A DNA stretch of 64,000 bases from Coleophoma eucalyptorum (taxonomy: Eukaryota; Ascomycota; Leotiomycetes; Helotiales; Dermateaceae). The stretch is from NCBI GenBank assembly GCA_026120035.1, contig JALRME010000047.1, positions 62,001 through 126,000 on the forward strand, in the 5' to 3' direction. The position numbers and the translations under genes were made by a program. Of this stretch, positions 54,402 to 64,000 are shown one piece after another (within the stretch, counting starts at the first letter, position 1; each line of letters opens with the position of its first letter). Below the pieces are notes generated by a model. That model was not told the DNA's origin and did no database searches. It was given only the letters and a program-made list of their open reading frames with translations.

Positions 54402-56941
54402 ATGGAAGATGCAGAGTCTCCCCTCCCTAGCACTTTCGATGCGGGTCCAATCAGCAGCGATGATGTGATCTCGCCTCAAGTCTGGTAGGAGTCTTTATAC
54501 CCTTCTTTTCATAAGAAATTGCTGAGGATCTGGGAATCTAGTGATCGGTGTAGAATGTATGCGTGCCCGGTTCTTTCAAATGATCAATACTGATTATAGT
54601 TAGAAAGAAGATCGGCTGTGACGGTGTCCTACCTAAGGTCAGAAAATAATCTTGTTTGTGAAATGACCATCAAAACTGACTGTAGTGGATATGGAGTGTG
54701 GGAACTGTACTGCTGCCAAGACTGAATGCATTGTTTCTGTCAGGCTGCGGCGCAAGACCAGGCCCCGAAGGTTTCCTCCATGCTACCGTCCGTGAATTTC
54801 TTAAGCTAATTATATGCAAGATATGTCGATCCAAAGGAGCAGATGCTCAAGAAGTTAAAGGCAGACAACCAGGCACTGCGGGACCAGCTCGATGCAGCCG
54901 CTACGTCAAGTCAAGTGCCCATGTCATCTTCCCAGAATCCTGTAGTATCTTCACAGCTTCCAGAAGCCCAAACACAGCAGCATCAGCAATCATGGCAAAA
55001 CGCTATGAAGAGCTTCGATAGCCCGATTACTGCTTCAAACCAATACTTTGAAGCCCAAACTTCTACTGAACGCCTTCCAGACCCAGTTATCAAACATCTC
55101 GGCAGATTAGTCTCAACTGATTTCGGGGTTGATCGTTTTGCGGGCACTACAACAGGAGTGCATTTCATGCATTGTGCAGAGCAGAAGTACAAGCAGATAT
55201 TTCAAACTTCAGAAGCTTTCCCGCAATGTGTTTTCCGGTTACATATATTACCTCAACCACAAAGCCTTTTCAGACTGCCAACTTCTCAAATCCATGAGTT
55301 CACACAGAGGTTCGGACTTGTCAAAGATCGCTCATATTATTCGTACAAGCTTGAACGTTATTTCAAAAGATGGGGTTCAATCTGTCCCATCTTAGCACAG
55401 AGACAGGTTTATGAATCCCTTTACCGTATCATGGATCACGTGAATTCTGGTCCTCAACAGCTTTCGGATGCCGATATCTCTAGCTTACACAAAATTCACT
55501 TGCTGCTAGCAATCGATGCTTGGGACGACCAGGATGATGGTACTGATGTTCTATCAAAAGATTCCGCGTATTATTTTAATCTTGCACGCCAGACAGAATC
55601 TCAAATCCTAGAGAAAGGGGACTTATCGTCTCTTCAGTCTATGCTTTTGACAGCAATTTATTTCCAGCTTTCGGGGCAACACAATCTTTTGACACAAATC
55701 AGCGGCACAGCTGTTCGTTTGGCACAATCGCTGGGACTCCATCGACATGCCCGCCGCTTTAAATTTTGTGCTGGGAGGTCTGAGATGAGAAATCGTGTTT
55801 GGTGGTGTGTCTATATTTTGGATGTGTATGTATATGTTATACCAAAGCTGCAAATTTTACTAATTCCGCTAGTATCTCAAGTGTCTCACACGGTCTTCCA
55901 AAGCTTATTAATGACGAAGATGTAGATACTGAACTGCCTTTGGACTGCGACTTTGTTGATGATACTCTAGAAGAGCTGCCACTATCATTGCCAGGCGAAG
56001 CGACAAGATTCAGTAATTTCTTGCTGTATTTGCGATTAATACGGATCATATCAACTTCAACTAAACGACTCTACACTACAACAAGAAGAAGGGGTGCCGT
56101 TGAAAATATTCGTAGTCTCGACCGTGAACTTCGTGTTTGGGAACATTCATTAACCACACTTCTCACTGGCAGTACATTAAGCGAATACAATACTCGAGAC
56201 GGTCAAATGGGCAGTCTTTCAAGTAGTCAAGGGCTATCTGAAGAAGACCAGATATTTCTTATACCATATCTGCAATACATGAGCAACGTAGCCATGCTTA
56301 TGATTCATCAGCCAGCTCTCACCTTTGAGCATGAAAATCCACAATACGAGAAAAGTCTCTCTGCATGTGTTCAGAGTTGCATGCAGATCATAACCATACT
56401 TGATATGAACAGAAATGAGCGAAGAATCTTTTATTTACAACCCAACACTACTCGGCTTATTTTTCAAGCCACTCTGATGTGTCTCTACTTTGGATGGCAT
56501 TCACCATCTAGAATTTCGGTTACAGAATCATCCCAAAACGTTGCCGGCCTCCATGTACCTTTAAAAAAGATAACTGCAACTGCAATCAGTTTGCTAGAAC
56601 TCCAGAGCTCGGAGTCTTTGACTATTTACTCTAGGGAGTCTAACCAACAAACTCCATCCGATATACTTAACATCACCATCACACTTCTACGGACATTGAC
56701 GTCACAGACACTACAACGGGCATTACACTTCGATTATCGAAACTTTAATATAAGCCTGACCTCTCCTAACGATACGAATATTCTACAGCAGTCCGCATAC
56801 GAGAACTCGAGCGCCAGTGAAAATCTTTTGGGTCCTAGTGCACTAGAAGGACTTAATCAACTGGGTATGCTAGAATGGGATGCAGACACCACATCGGAGT
56901 CTTTTGACTTTCCTTCTATGGATTTTCTACCGCACCAATGA
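54402..56941 (+). CDS. Zn2Cys6-type transcription factor with an altered first cysteine
   Basis: Six exons: 54402-54484, 54527-54556, 54604-54637, 54697-54770, 54821-55825 and 55873-56941, giving 764 residues. The DNA-binding domain is spread over exons 2-4 and reads S-D-R-C-RIKKIG-C-DGVLPK-C-GN-C-TAAKTE-C. Spacing is C-x6-C-x6-C-x2-C-x6-C, but the residue that should be the first cysteine is Ser (AGT, 54540-54542). A basic RLRRKTRPR linker follows, then a short coiled coil (MLKKLKADNQALRDQLDAA). The fungal_trans domain has RLAQSLGLHRHARRF and RNRVWWCVYILD. The tail is acidic. The other five cysteines and all splice phases are intact, so the gene is otherwise whole. Whether Ser weakens zinc binding cannot be told from sequence. 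Confidence 0.85.
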
Positions 56942-57110
56942 TCAAATCAATCTATAATATACGGCTAAAATTAAATGTCTCGCTTTATCAAGTTCTGAAG
57001 TTATCGACAAAAAAAATTTATGATTCAATAAAGATATACTAGAAGATGGGAAGTGGTGAAAGGGTTGGCAGACATTGTATGTGGTCGTGATAAACATCTC
57101 GAGCTTGAAT

Positions 57111-57115
57111 GTAAC
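57111..57115. repeat. Target site duplication, left
   Basis: GTAAC directly before the left LTR; the same five bases follow the right LTR at 63132-63136. Confidence 0.9.
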
Positions 57116-57303
57116 TGTTGGTATGCGTTTACAACGGGCAGACCTCGTAATAGCATCGTAGGCTTTAATTACAGGGTATGCAGTGTGTTGTAGGTGGTTG
57201 TTGATTCTCTATGTATGTCTATCGTAAATGGGGTTATATCCCATCAATGAATGCTACTACGTGATTGGGTCACGTGCTAAGTATATGTTATTACAATCCG
57301 ACA
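57116..57303 (-). repeat. LTR (3' LTR of the element)
   Basis: 188 bp, begins TGTTGGTATGCG and ends CAATCCGACA on the plus strand. It holds the palindrome-like ACGTGATTGGGTCACGT. Against the other LTR it has TA where the partner has CA or TG at three places near its right end. Confidence 0.95.
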
Positions 57304-57357
57304 CTGGCAACTCTTTCTTTTTACAGAGAGAATCCAGATGCTCTTAGAGCTCCTATT

Positions 57358-60300
57358 TCAACGTTCTACCCATTCTACCTCCTGTAGGTTGATCCTATTC
57401 GTATCTATAAGTTGTTTTAATACTAGCGAGGTATTGCTTTTAGTTATAGTATTAGCTGGATTAGTAGTACCTTCTATCCACTTTATCTCTGCAATTTTAC
57501 GTCTTTCGTATAACTGTCGAAGGTATATGATATCGATCATAAGGCGCTTTTCCTGTGTTGTTCCTAGCTTAACAAGGCATTCGAATACTGACCTAGAATC
57601 AGTACAAATAACCAGTGGAAGGTGGATATTGAGCTGTTATTCCACGGTTGTTTTTAGTACTATTCCTGTGTCGAATCCATGTGTTATAGCGTATAGTTCA
57701 GAGGCTAATACGCTCCTTGTAACTCTCTTATACTTAGTAGAACTCTAATGTATAATATTGGCCTTATTAGAGCTATCAGCTAGTGTATAGATATATCCAA
57801 TTTGACTCGATAGATCCTTATTATTTACAAAAGATCTATCTGCGAATATGATCAATTTGAGAGTCTTAATATCCAATTTGACGAATTTGAGACCTCTGGA
57901 CTTATTATCGATCTGCCACTTAATACGCTTGTTTAGTTGTATGTTATCATCCTTCGTAGGATTGATTACTTAAGCAGCAACTAATAGATCGTATGATGCC
58001 TCTGGTTGATATACGGAGGCGATATAGGCACCTCTGGCTCTCTGAGCAATATATTGTTGCTTTGGTGTGAGTATGCCTCTCGTATCGGCTATAGATATAC
58101 TATTTGGAACTATCCTTTCTTCAATAGGTGACAATTTGGTACACTGGCGTTCTTGGCTCAGATGTATAGTTTCACCTTGTAGTTCGATCATACCTCCGTT
58201 GAACTTGATTGGGTGTTCAGGTGTGAGCTGCTCGCGAGGTTTTGTAGGGAATCCTACCTTAGTAAGTTGTTCTTGTTCTATAGTAGCGAATTTGTTATCT
58301 GCTAGGAATAAGGTATTATCGGTTTGGAGGCCTACAATACCGAATATAGTTGTATCTGAGTTAGTATATAATAGGTACGTATCGTACGTGGATTGTGCTA
58401 TATTAAGCTCCTTGATGTGATGTTTGTGATACGTATTGAACCAGTGATTGCCTGCTTCTGGAATGCCGTATAAGGGTCGTAAAACCTTCATAATAGTACC
58501 TTCTTCGGCTCCTAATGCCTAACTGAGTTCGTGTGGTGCTCGTATATAGAAATCACGAGCTAGAGTCGTTTTGGATTGTACGTATGCCTGGGATATATTA
58601 CGTAGGTATAAGTTTGTATCTATACCTATAAACATAGCTACTAGGTAGAGGATAAGTCTCTAGCTCATTCTTTGAATTGTAGGTGATTCTATAAGAACTA
58701 GCCTCTTGCCGTCGTCGTTATATGCCTGTACAACTAGCCTGGATTTAGCGTATGGCTTATTCTCCTCGTTCTTTATACTATCCACGAATCGAGCTTTGAA
58801 AATGCGTACTCCTGGTGGTATCTTAGAGGGTTGAACGAGTCGAAATACGTCTTTTTGGAGTAATCCTTTGACCTCTTTCTTACGTGATTCTTCGAAGGTT
58901 GATTTAGGCAGCCCGGCTGGGTAAATCGTTGACGAATGTAGGTGGACTTCTGTAATGTCAATTGGATATTTTCGTGGCCTTCCTCTGTCCCGTTTTATAG
59001 GAATTGTAGGTGTAGTTTGTATAGGCGTTGCCTACTCTTCTGGTAATGCTACGGCATCGATCCTAGCGTCGACTCCGGCGTTATTTCCGGTTTCTTCGAA
59101 ATATGGCTTTATGGATGTAGTACGAAATTGCGTAGCGCTACGTGGCAATCGTAAGGTATATGTTTCGCCTTCTATACTTATGAGGTTATAAGGTCCTGCC
59201 TAATGACCTACCTGGTTTGTTGGGCCTTCTCTCCATACGAGAACAGGTGCGTTCAGAGGTAGGTTATGTACTATAGTTGATGAAGGTCCGTTTCGCATCT
59301 GAAGTGCCTCTGAAACCTGGCGTTGTGAGCGTAGCTTTCTTATTTCTTCCATAGCTTTTCTGAGTGCTTTTGAGCGTTCTACAATCGAAGGATTCGGTGG
59401 ATCTGATTCTACCATACGTGGGAATGCTCTAAATACTAGTAGTGTCGGTATAAGGCCATCGGGGCCTATAGTATCGTTTAATGCTTTTAGTGCCATCTGG
59501 AGTGCTATTTCCTTGCTCAGATCTGGTAGTTCTATTGCTATGATCTTGTAGGCTCGACGAAGTAGGCTATGGTACCTCTCTACTATGCCTATCGAGTTGT
59601 GTGCCTCTATAGGTACTACCTTGGTTGTGATACCTGCGTTTATAGCGTAGTGATTGAATTCCTAGCTTATAAAGTTCTTGCTAGTATCGTAGGTTATAAA
59701 GTCAGGTGGGCCTAGGTAGGTATCGATCTAACATACGCGTAGTACATCCTAGGTGTGTTTTGTAGAGATGTTTACTAGCCATCTGGCAGCTTGGAATCTT
59801 GTAGCTTCGTCGATTACGTACAATATCGGTAGGTTATCGATATAGAATATATCGACGACTATGGAGTAGTTGAAGTCGATATCGTCCTTTAAGGTAAATC
59901 TGAACCTCCTAGGTGATTTGCTATGTATTTGGCAATGGTGGTAGAACTTTGTAAGGTGTTCTAGCGCCACCTTGTCGACGTTTTCGTGGCCTGATCGTTC
60001 TAGAACTCGCCGTAGCCTTTCTACGGATGGGTGGCCAAATCGTCGATATAGCCTTCGTAATTCAGTCGTAGTTAGGTAGTATGGATCCTGGGTGAATGTT
60101 ATAGTTATATAGCTACTTAGTATATTATTCCAAAGGAGAAACGAGTGTCCATAACGTCGAATTATAGGTATTTTCTTTGTAGGTGAATTGATCGTATTAT
60201 CGAGGTTATTATAGTATACATTCAATCTATCCATATCTGCTAGGTATAGTAGAAATGGTGTATCGACTTCGACAATATAGAATTGGATGATTCCAATAGG

Positions 60301-62427
60301 TGTATCTACGTTAATTGATCCTATTGACGATATAGTGCCTATACCAAATTGTACGCTAACGAGTCCTTTTATATCGGTATTCAAGCTTACTGTCGTATCG
60401 AGTTTCTGGAGTGCTAGAAATTGGTTGTAGCCTACGGTGGATCTATTGGATGCTCTAGTGTCGATAACGATACCTCTGAAGGTCTCGTTCGAGTATCGAG
60501 TATTTACAATGTAGTTGTAGGTATTCTGATCCTCGATATCGTCGATATCGTTATATATAGGTATTTCTAGTGTGTCGTTCGATTTAACCTGCCCGACGGG
60601 GTAAATCGGTTCCGTAGTATCTATACCGAATGCGTGAAGGCATGACTTGTTGTTTAACTCATTTATAAGCTTTATTCTATGCTTGCTATCGATCTAGTTG
60701 AATGATGTAAAGTAATGCCTTGTATCCTCGTCGTCGAGCTATTCTAACGATGTTGCTGTCGTAGGCGTATTTGGCATTTCTATAGACAACATTTGGAATA
60801 CTTCTTGGACGTCTTCTTTAAGGTCGTTTTCTTCGCCTTCGAATTCTGTAATATATTGACGTAGAACGCCTTTAAGGCGTTGGTTATTATACCTTTGGAG
60901 GTTATTCTTCTTCTTGAACCTCTCTCGAGCATCTTCTTGTTCTTGTGGTGTGTGATTGTAGGATCTATAGTCCTCCTTGAAATAGATAAAACATCGAGGT
61001 TTTTGGTGTCTCTATTGCGAGGTCGACCTTATTCGCGAGGGTTGTCGACTCCGACCTCTCGACGATTCTCGATTGTAATATCGTCGATCTATGTAGTATG
61101 TTTGGCTCGTAGGCACGTCGTTACGTTGTGCCTCCTATATCGAAATTGATGACTGCAATCGACTCGTAAGAACTGATATTTCGTTAGGTGCATCTGTTAG
61201 GGCGAATTAGTATACTGGTACGCTTTGACATACTGTTATAACCTTGCTTATAAGAAACTCCGTATTACGTAATGATTAAGAGAGTCTATGTTGTATTAGT
61301 ATGAGCTTGTTAACGAGTAATATAACACAGTCTGTTATAGGCTTTCCTTCGTTCTTGTTTATTATAGAACGTAGTGAGATCGTATTCCATTTATGAAGGT
61401 TCTTGCGTTAGAATTCCTGGCTTTCGAAGTGAGCTTTAAGCCTAGTGATAGCCTCCTGGAATGGTATATCTCTAAGGTCGTATACGAAGTAGTATTCTAA
61501 TGTCATACCTGAGAGTATAGCTGACAATACTAGGTGGTATGCTCCTGGGGGTACGTTTGACTTCTTATAGGCCTCGTAGAAGATCTTGAGTTTGAAGTCA
61601 ATACTACTATTGGTTCTATCGTATGTTATATTCTCTATGAACATCTTCGTGTATATAGAGATTTCCTTTCTATATACGATTGGATTAATAGTCTAGGTTT
61701 GCTGGCTTACAGCCTTGCCTGAGGGCGTAGGTTCCTTGCTAGTAGCCTCGTATATAGGTCGTGGTTGATTTTCAGCTTGTAAGGTCCTATTCAGAGGCGT
61801 CTCGAGTGTGAATTGAGTTATGTTTCGAGGTGGTATTCTAGCCTGTGCCTGGGTATATAGCAACGATTGAGGTGTTGGAATACTAGGGTTTGATATTGGA
61901 ATTGGTGTAATAGTAGGTTGAGTATTAGGTAACGAGCCTTCGTTAGGTAATAAGTCATTTGGTGTAGTATTACGTAGTTGGAAGGAACGTAGCCCTTTAC
62001 TATTAGCGTTCTCTTTGACTTTATATAGGCCTTGTGGAGTCCACGGAGGTCTCTTATCCTCCTGGATGACTTTATATAGTAGTTGAGCATATGTAGTATT
62101 CCTATTCTTGTTCTCGCCTTTCTTGGGCTTCGTTCGTATCCATACTCCTGCCCGGCGAAGTTCGTGGTACATATAACGTTGTATAGCGATGGCGGCGATA
62201 GAGAAGGTTTCAATTGTAAATTTCGAGAAATCCTCGTATAGTTCAGTCCATAATCTACTGTCGACTATACCACGTTGTTCGTAGTCATCTAGTTTGAACT
62301 ATATATATTCCTCCATATACTTTTTATCGATGGTATCGAATTCTTCCTCCTATGTAGTCCAATAGTCGAGATCCTTCGTAGTGTTTGTATTGCCTTCAGT
62401 AGTTGTAGATACGTTAGATTCTGCCAT
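57358..62427 (-). pseudogene. Copia gag-pol, broken by many stop codons
   Basis: Translated in the single frame from ATG 62425-62427. Gag region (about 62400-60900): proline-rich stretch, a KAHFESQEF helix, and a zinc-knuckle remnant where two cysteine positions read Tyr (RCFIYFKEDYRS, near 60995). Protease remnant: VIDTRAS (60455 region), where Gly of DTGA is Arg. Integrase: RFGHPSVERLRRVLE, then VVDIFYIDNLPILYVIDEA and the later ERYHSLLRRA. Reverse transcriptase: KARFVDSIKNEENKPYAKSR, YGIPEAGNHWF. RNase H: IFADRSF and ASELYAITHG. Stops are TAG and TAA only, at sites where CAG, CAA or TGG fit; the last codon TGA at 57358-57360 looks natural. No working protein can be made. Confidence 0.9.
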
Positions 62428-62629
62428 CCTATATGATATTGATTCGTAGGGTATTCGGGGGGTATACGGAGGGGTTTCGGTTTCGTAGTGTTACCTAGTT
62501 GGTAATCGAATGAAGGTACTTCGTAGAGGGTACTTTCGTTATATTGTTTTATGATGTTTTTCGGTCCTTTTTGACGTAATTCTTAGTCCAATTAAGGATG
62601 TTAGAATGATGTTATCAAGTCAAATAGCT

Positions 62630-62920
62630 AGTTAGATTCGCAATGGCCGTATATATATAGTATATACGTCGCACTGCCTCTTTCCAAATAGGGGTATTGA
62701 CCTTGCTAGATAGCGAATAGCTAACGTAGATTCGCAATAGCCATATATATATATAGTATATACGTCGCGCTACCTCTTTCTAGTAGTCTATTGATATCCC
62801 TCTTCAACAAAGTAGTATGTTATAGAGCCTATTGGAGCACAGGGGTATAACGCTTGACTGCTTAATCGACTATGTACTTTAGAGCCCGTTGGAGCACAGG
62901 GAGTATAGTACGTAGTGTTC
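62630..62920 (-). repeat. Direct repeats in the element's 5' leader
   Basis: Two units of about 60 bp (around 62635-62695 and 62728-62790) share GATTCGCAAT, a TATATATATAGTATATACGT core and CTCTTTC. Two shorter units (about 62823-62850 and 62879-62908) share TAGAGCC..TTGGAGCACAGGG. They lie between the 5' LTR and gag. Confidence 0.75.
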
Positions 62921-62943
62921 TGATCTGTACGTCCACTGATCAG

Positions 62944-63131
62944 TGTTGGTATGCGTTTACAACGGGCAGACCTCGTAATAGCATCGTAGGCTTTAATTAC
63001 AGGGTATACAGTATGTTGTAGGTGGTTGTTGATTCTCTATGTATGTCTATCGTAAATAGGGTTATATCCCATCAATGAATGCTACCACGTGATTGGGTCA
63101 CGTGCTAAGTATATGTCATTGCAATCCGACA
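62944..63131 (-). repeat. LTR (5' LTR of the element)
   Basis: 188 bp, same ends as the left copy. Against it, three TG positions in the first two thirds read TA. Immediately inside, the minus strand begins CTGATCAGTGGACG and then shows a GATCAG inverted end, where a primer binding site would lie. Confidence 0.95.
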
Positions 63132-63136
63132 GTAAC
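63132..63136. repeat. Target site duplication, right
   Basis: GTAAC, identical to 57111-57115. Confidence 0.9.
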
Positions 63137-63460
63137 CACAGCCTTGAGAAAACGCATCTAAGTCGGTCGTGGGTAATTGCCACCAAAATCATTCACAGAG
63201 ACCTAAAGGGAAACATTTAATAGTAACGGGGCATATATGGTAACATGCCATTAAATTTAGATTTATGCGTTTGATCACGCTCTACAAGCTACGAATTAAT
63301 GTAATTCTAACTCCACTGTTATAAGACAATATATGTCGGCTATAATGCTGTAATAACTTCGTGTCATAGTGGAATTTCAATTTTGTTGTATCATTATTCC
63401 GAATTCTGGGACTTGGACCAATTGCTATTCTGGATTATATCTTATCTTCCAAAACACAAA
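63132..63460. other. Intergenic spacer
   Basis: 329 bp between the retrotransposon and the stop of the sugar transporter. AT-rich with no features beyond the duplication; should hold the transporter 3' UTR. Confidence 0.5.
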
Positions 63461-64000
63461 CTACACTCCGGCATCCTTGTCCTCGACATACTGTGGGGCC
63501 TCCTTCTTCGGATCATGGTCAATAGGCATCTGCTCTGAATAGCCGTGCTTTGCCCTGATTCTTGACTCTTTGACAATTTCCCTGATCGACAAGTCCTCTA
63601 TAAACAGTAGGTCCAGCTTTTCGAGACTTTGGCCCATTGTTTCGGGGTACCAAAAGTAGACAGTAAAAGGAATACAGGCGCCAATTAGAACATATACAAT
63701 GTAATATTTAAAACCAATGTTTGTAATCGCCACAGGTGTTATCATCGTTACGACAAAGTTCCTGTGAATAAAAGTTAGTTATAGTTGAACGCAACGACAG
63801 AAGCGGAAGTTAATTACCAGAGCCAGTTGTTGGAAGACGATATGGATGCCATGGCTGTGCGAAGACGAATTGGTGCAATTTCGGTGCAGTATAGCCAATT
63901 TCCACCGAGGAATGCGATAGGTAAGAAGAAATTGAAGGCAAAAATACCAATCACAGCAATAATCTGAGCTGGTTTGTTCGAAACTGGAAAACTAGTCGCA
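63461..64000 (-). CDS. MFS sugar transporter, C-terminal part (5' end outside window)
   Basis: Two exons visible: from the window edge to 63818, then 63761-63461; the 56-bp intron is GTAATT..TTCACAG. Joining gives SSNNWLWNFVVTMITPVAI, the tenth-helix text of sugar porters. NFFLPIAFLGGNWLYCTEIA and IRLRTAMA precede it, and YPETMGQSLEKLDLLF follows the last membrane helix; the latter matches the family's PETKG-like signature. The hydrophilic tail ends YVEDKDAGV. The remaining N-terminal ~400 residues lie beyond 64000. It is a second Sugar Porter member, related to but distinct from the one at 7879. The copia element inserted about 330 bp past its stop codon, leaving the frame intact. Confidence 0.88.

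Larger units (their letters stand above)
57116..63131 (-). mobile_element. Copia-type LTR retrotransposon, complete but inactivated
   Basis: A 6,016-bp element with 188-bp LTRs at both ends (TG...CA), flanked by a perfect 5-bp duplication GTAAC. Coding strand is minus, so the 5' LTR is at 62944-63131. One frame runs from an ATG at 62427 to 57358 with the order Gag, protease, integrase, reverse transcriptase, RNase H, the Ty1/copia order. A purine-rich tract (AAAAAGAAAGAG on the minus strand, about 57308-57320) next to the 3' LTR is a likely polypurine tract. The frame has about twenty in-frame stops but I found no frameshift. The two LTRs differ at 6 of 188 positions, all transitions, which implies fairly recent insertion followed by mutation. 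Confidence 0.95.

Noticed and set aside
63785..63967. Plus-strand frame over the sugar transporter
   Set aside because: Antisense shadow of conserved transporter exons.

Overview
The window is nuclear DNA of a filamentous ascomycete (Pezizomycotina). Evidence: almost every gene carries short GT..AG introns, mostly 45-140 bp with CTAAC/CTGAC-like branch points. There are five Zn2Cys6 regulator genes (one only as a C-terminal fragment) and families typical of moulds (RTA1-like, LaeA-like methyltransferase, Ayg1-like hydrolase, ABCC transporter, copia retroelement). The transposon also carries the mutation signature of repeat-induced point mutation (RIP). The species cannot be fixed from this sequence.

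Layout. 0-10 kb: end of a regulator gene, a flavin monooxygenase (minus) divergent from an aldo-keto reductase (plus), a Gfo/Idh/MocA dehydrogenase (minus) and an MFS sugar transporter (plus); together they look like a small polyol/sugar uptake and oxidation set. 11-16.7 kb: RTA1-like membrane protein, a Zn2Cys6 regulator and a P450. 17.8-19.1 kb: a broken beta-helix glycosidase. 20-26 kb: a six-exon beta-carbonic anhydrase, a Zn2Cys6 regulator and an amidase. 27.2-28.6 kb: a Ser/Thr-rich single-pass membrane protein with two in-frame repeat arrays. 30-49.4 kb: two serine beta-lactamase-fold proteins flanking a Zn2Cys6 regulator, then a LaeA-like methyltransferase, a Nudix hydrolase, a FAD monooxygenase and an 18-exon ABCC transporter; this has the tailoring, export and regulation parts of a secondary-metabolite locus but no PKS, NRPS or terpene synthase inside the window. 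50-57 kb: a decayed gene, an Ayg1-like alpha/beta hydrolase, and a Zn2Cys6 regulator whose first zinc cysteine reads as serine. 57.1-63.1 kb: a complete copia-type LTR retrotransposon on the minus strand, with perfect 5-bp target duplications and 188-bp LTRs, killed by many stop codons. 63.4-64 kb: the C-terminal part of a second sugar transporter, running off the window.

Exon structures were worked out by hand from splice consensus, reading phase and family conservation. Where a junction is uncertain the entry says so. Long AT-rich gene-poor tracts separate the genes. No tRNA, rRNA or CRISPR array was found by eye.
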